Shown: one piece after another, positions 12,648-15,465 of the stretch | How positions within the stretch are numbered: the first letter of the stretch is position 1 | Layout: every line of letters starts with the position of its first letter | From: Oscillospiraceae bacterium | GTDB lineage: Bacteria > Bacillota > Clostridia > Oscillospirales > Oscillospiraceae | Length of the DNA stretch: 15,465 bases | Direction: 5' to 3' | Assembly: GCA_017420125.1 (NCBI GenBank) | Contig: JAFOJR010000064.1 | Span: forward strand, 1 to 15,465 | The notes under the pieces: model-generated | What the model was told of the DNA's origin: nothing | What the model saw: the letters and a program-made list of their open reading frames with translations, nothing else | Databases searched by the model: none | Position numbers and translations under genes: made by a program

Positions 12648-13650
12648 GGCAAAAAAAGTGAAAGATAAGGATTATTTATATACCAGTGCGCGGGTGCGGG
12701 CCATGGAGCATTCTCTGCTCAACCGCTCACGTATGGAACGGATGATGAAGGCCCGAAATCCCATGGAGGCCGCACGGGTGCTTACGGAATGCGGTTATCC
12801 GGAACTCCCCGCTGTAACCCAGGAAGCTGTGGATACCGTCATCGCACAGCAGCGGGCACAAACATATGACCTTTTGGGGACCATTGCGCCGGATGCTTCC
12901 GTTTTGGACGTATTTCGACTGAAATATGATTATCACAACGCAAAGGTGCTGCTCAAGACCTCTGTCACCGGCGAAAACGCCAACCGTCTTCTGATGGACA
13001 TGGGGCGGGTGCCCGCCAAAACACTGGCAGAGAGCATTCTTCAGCGAGACCTGCGTCAGGTGCCGCCTCTTTTCCGGACAGCTATTGAAGAAGCACTGGA
13101 AACCCTGCGCACCACCGGTGATCCGCAGCGAACCGATATCATGCTGGACCGGGCATATTTCGACGAGATGGATGCCCTGGCCCGGCAGGCAAACAGCGAT
13201 TTTTTACAGGGCTATGTCCGCATCTCCATTGATGCATCCAACCTTCGCTCTGCCGTGCGGGCCCAGCGGATGGGAAAATCACCGGATTTTTTGCGGATCA
13301 TCCTGTTCTCCGGCGGCAATATCAGCCGGAACCGTATCTTTTCCGGATTGGCCACCGGCAGCACTTTGGACGCGCTGTATGCCGCTTCTCCCCTGAAAGA
13401 AGCAGCAGAAGAAGGTGTGGCCGCCGGAAAGGGACACAAACCCCTTACTCGATTTGAAACGCTGTGCGACAACGCGGTTTCCCGCTATCTGCGCAGCGCA
13501 AAATACAACAGCATCAGCGAAGCGCCCTTGATCTGTTATCTGGGTGCGAAGGAAACGGAGTTGACCGCCGTACGCATTTTGATGGCCGGCCAAATGGCGG
13601 GTCTTGCCCCGGAGGTGCTCCAGGAAAGGCTGCGTGAAATTGATGCATAG
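12646..13650 (+). CDS. ntpC: V-type ATP synthase subunit C (subunit d, central-stalk socket)
   Basis: A 334-residue, mostly helical, funnel-shaped subunit that couples the central rotor axle to the proteolipid ring. It begins with the family segment DYLYTSARVRAMEHSLLNRS and contains LKYDYHNAKVLLK near residues 93-105, a hallmark of the C/AC39 family, a related repeat ISIDASNLRSAVRAQRMGK in the middle, and FETLCDNAVSRYLRSAKY followed by LICYLGAKETELTAVRILMAGQMAG at the end. The start is a TTG at 12646, the only in-frame start well placed after the AAAGGAGG. The last codons overlap the ntpG start by eight bases. Length is normal. Confidence 0.93.
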   Translation: MAKKVKDKDYLYTSARVRAMEHSLLNRSRMERMMKARNPMEAARVLTECGYPELPAVTQEAVDTVIAQQRAQTYDLLGTIAPDASVLDVFRLKYDYHNAKVLLKTSVTGENANRLLMDMGRVPAKTLAESILQRDLRQVPPLFRTAIEEALETLRTTGDPQRTDIMLDRAYFDEMDALARQANSDFLQGYVRISIDASNLRSAVRAQRMGKSPDFLRIILFSGGNISRNRIFSGLATGSTLDALYAASPLKEAAEEGVAAGKGHKPLTRFETLCDNAVSRYLRSAKYNSISEAPLICYLGAKETELTAVRILMAGQMAGLAPEVLQERLREIDA

Positions 13651-13951
13651 CATTGCAATCATAGGAGATCGAGACAGCGTTTTGGGCTTTCGGGCCTTGG
13701 GTCTCTCCGTCTTTTTCGCCGATACGGCGGAACAGGCAAGGCCCATTCTCCATAAATTGGCCCGAAGCGGCGTTCCTGTCATTTATCTCACAGAAGCCCT
13801 GGCCGTTCAAATGAAAGCAGAACTGGACCGGTATCAGGACGCGCCTTCGCCGTCCATCATTCCAATTCCCGGAAAAAGCGGCTCGCTGGGTTTTGGGATG
13901 AACCGTCTGAAAGACGCTGTGGAACGGGCAGTGGGCGCAGATATCCTTTGA
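13643..13951 (+). CDS. ntpG: V-type ATP synthase subunit F (NtpG)
   Basis: A 102-residue central-axle subunit that binds subunit D inside the catalytic head. The fold pattern is the family's: MHSIAIIGDRDSVLGFRALG at the start, then GVPVIYLTEALA, and IIPIPGKSGSLGFGMNRLK near the C-terminus, ending in a helix ERAVGADI. The start is the ATG at 13643, which overlaps the end of ntpC by eight bases and gives the standard N-terminus. The ribosome binding site is poor, so translation is probably coupled to ntpC. An upstream in-frame ATG at 13604 would only read through ntpC. It corresponds to ntpG of E. hirae and to subunit F in archaeal naming. Confidence 0.92.
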   Translation: MHSIAIIGDRDSVLGFRALGLSVFFADTAEQARPILHKLARSGVPVIYLTEALAVQMKAELDRYQDAPSPSIIPIPGKSGSLGFGMNRLKDAVERAVGADIL

Positions 13952-13976
13952 ACAAGGAAAGGAAGGACAACAAACG

Positions 13977-15465
13977 ATGCGCAACGGCAAAGTGGTAAAA
14001 GTATCCGGCCCGCTGGTGGTTGCCACCGGCTTGGCCGATGCCAATATGGCCGACGTGGTACGCGTCGGAGAGCAGCGACTCATTGGCGAAATTTTAAATA
14101 TGCAGGGGGACTCTGCCTCTATTCAGGTATATGAAGAAACCTCCGGTCTCGGCCCCGGTGCTGCGGTGGAGACCACCGGTGTCCCGCTTTCTGTGGAACT
14201 CGGCCCGGGCCTGGTGGAAACGATTTACGACGGCATTCAGCGGCCTCTGCGGCAGATTATGCAAATCGCCGGCCCCACGATTACAAGAGGTGTTGACGTC
14301 CCCTCGCTGGACCGGCAGAAAAAATGGGAATTCACCGCCACAGCCGCGGTGGGAGACTTCGTCACAGGCGGCGACATTCTGGGGACCGTGCAGGAGACTT
14401 CTCTGGTGCTGCATAAAATCATGGTCCCGCCCGGCTGGAGCGGCACGCTGACAGCCATCCAAAGCGGAACCTACACCGTGGAAGAATCCATCGGCTCATT
14501 AAAAACCCCTGCAGGAGAAACAAAAGAACTGACCATGCTGCAGCGTTGGCCCGTTCGGGTGGGACGGCCCTATCAGGCCAAATTCCCCCCTACAGCGCCT
14601 CTGTGCAGCGGTCAGCGGGTCATCGACACGTTGTTCCCCATCGCAAAAGGCGGCACCGCCGCCGTTCCTGGCCCCTTTGGCAGCGGTAAAACCGTGGTGC
14701 AGCATCAGCTGGCCAAATGGTCCGATGTGGATCTGGTGGTCTATATCGGCTGTGGTGAGCGGGGCAATGAAATGACCGACGTTTTAATGGAATTCCCCAC
14801 GCTTTTCGACCCAAAAAGCGGCGAGCCTCTGATGAAACGAACCGTAATGGTCGCCAACACTTCTGACATGCCGGTGGCGGCTCGGGAGGCTTCCATCTAT
14901 ACAGGTATTACCATCGCAGAGTATTATCGAGATATGGGCTATGACGTAGCCGTCATCGCAGACTCCACCTCCCGCTGGGCGGAAGCTTTGCGGGAAATGT
15001 CCGGCCGGCTGGAGGAAATGCCGGGCGAAGAAGGCTATCCTGCTTATCTTTCTTCCCGCCTGGCGCAGTTTTACGAGCGGGCCGGCTGTATCTCCTGTCT
15101 TGGCTCCGACGAACGCCGCGGCTCTTTGACGGCCATCGGCGCCGTCTCCCCGCCGGGCGGCGATATTTCCGAACCCGTTTCGCAGGCAACCATGCGGATT
15201 GTCAAAGTGTTCTGGGGTCTGGATGCCAGCCTGGCCTATCGGCGTCACTTCCCTGCAATCAACTGGCTCAACTCCTACTCTCTGTATCAGGATGCTCTTC
15301 GCCCGTATTTCGAGGAAAATATTGGCCGCTCCTTTGTTCAGAATCGGGAATCCGCCTCCCGGTCATCGGGGGGAACTATGAAGAGACGGACCTGCTGGAA
15401 GCGCTCGGGCTGGAGGAACCCTACAGCCTGTTCACTGACGACGAAACGGACCTCCGGTCAGTGAC
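13977..15465 (+). CDS. ntpA: V-type ATP synthase catalytic subunit A (incomplete; 3' part aberrant)
   Basis: ATP-hydrolysing subunit of the catalytic head. Present in order are the N-terminal barrel (RNGKVVKVSGPLVVATGL), the roughly 90-residue insertion special to A subunits (about 110-200), the Walker A loop GPFGSGKT at 232-239, CGERGNEM, the Walker B region VAVIADSTSRWAEALREMSG and LEEMPGEEGYPAYLSSRLA, and NWLNSYSLYQDALRPYFEEN near residues 427-448. The start is the ATG at 13977 after a purine-rich AAGGAAAGGAAGG. From about residue 459 (base 15350) the frame stops looking like an A subunit: SASRSSGGTMKRRTCWKR replaces the helical C-terminus, which normally continues for more than 100 residues. 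The frame is still open at the window end. Either the window end is chimeric or the gene is interrupted here. ntpB and ntpD would be expected downstream. Confidence 0.9.

Noticed and set aside
15350..15465. Simple frameshift error in ntpA
   Set aside because: None of the three forward frames after base 15350 restores the known A-subunit C-terminus, so one inserted or lost base cannot explain the change.

Overview
The window reads as a chromosomal segment of an anaerobic, low-to-moderate GC Gram-positive bacterium of the class Clostridia, most likely Oscillospirales/Ruminococcaceae-like. The evidence is the rplM-rpsI pair with strong GGAGG ribosome binding sites, a BofA/DUF2508 (YaaL) pair of the spore-forming Firmicutes, a TtcA-like thiolase, an ECF sigma/zinc-finger anti-sigma pair, and a bacterial V-type ATPase operon in the order known from Enterococcus hirae ntp (F-I-K-E-C-G-A). 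The assignment rests on gene content only.

Layout. Bases 1-57 (minus) hold the first 19 codons of a flavodoxin-fold gene, probably an EFR1-type ferredoxin. Bases 58-619 hold no confident gene, only interrupted minus-strand open stretches. Bases 620-1698 carry the minus-strand rplM-rpsI operon with terminator, structured leader and a strong promoter. A TtcA-like tRNA thiolase (1824-2582, plus) faces a minus-strand bofA and DUF2508 pair (2609-3152). From 6755 down to 3321 runs a tightly coupled minus-strand operon: alpha/beta hydrolase, dusB, ECF sigma factor and membrane anti-sigma factor, ended by a perfect 16-bp-stem terminator. An LD-carboxypeptidase (7070-7999, plus) is followed in the same frame by the remnant of an NlpC/P60 peptidase (8000-8239). 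A minus-strand TIM-barrel protein of unknown function (8297-8986) is divergent from the V-ATPase operon (9230 to the window end).

How the genes work together. In the V-ATPase operon, NtpF and NtpE form peripheral stalks, NtpI and NtpK the membrane ion channel, NtpC and NtpG the central-stalk connection, and NtpA the catalytic head. NtpK keeps residues that bind sodium in E. hirae, so a sodium-coupled enzyme is a reasonable hypothesis. The sigma/anti-sigma pair probably reports on an envelope signal. The LD-carboxypeptidase plus the decayed NlpC/P60 neighbour look like what is left of a murein-peptide recycling pair.

Most of the window is ordinary core genome. The points most worth checking are the abrupt loss of NtpA similarity near base 15350 at the window end, the broken NlpC/P60 gene, the two mutually exclusive hairpins in the rplM leader, the anti-sigma factor's unrecognised extracytoplasmic region, and a palindrome just upstream of DUF2508. 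No CRISPR array, insertion sequence, tRNA or rRNA gene was seen.
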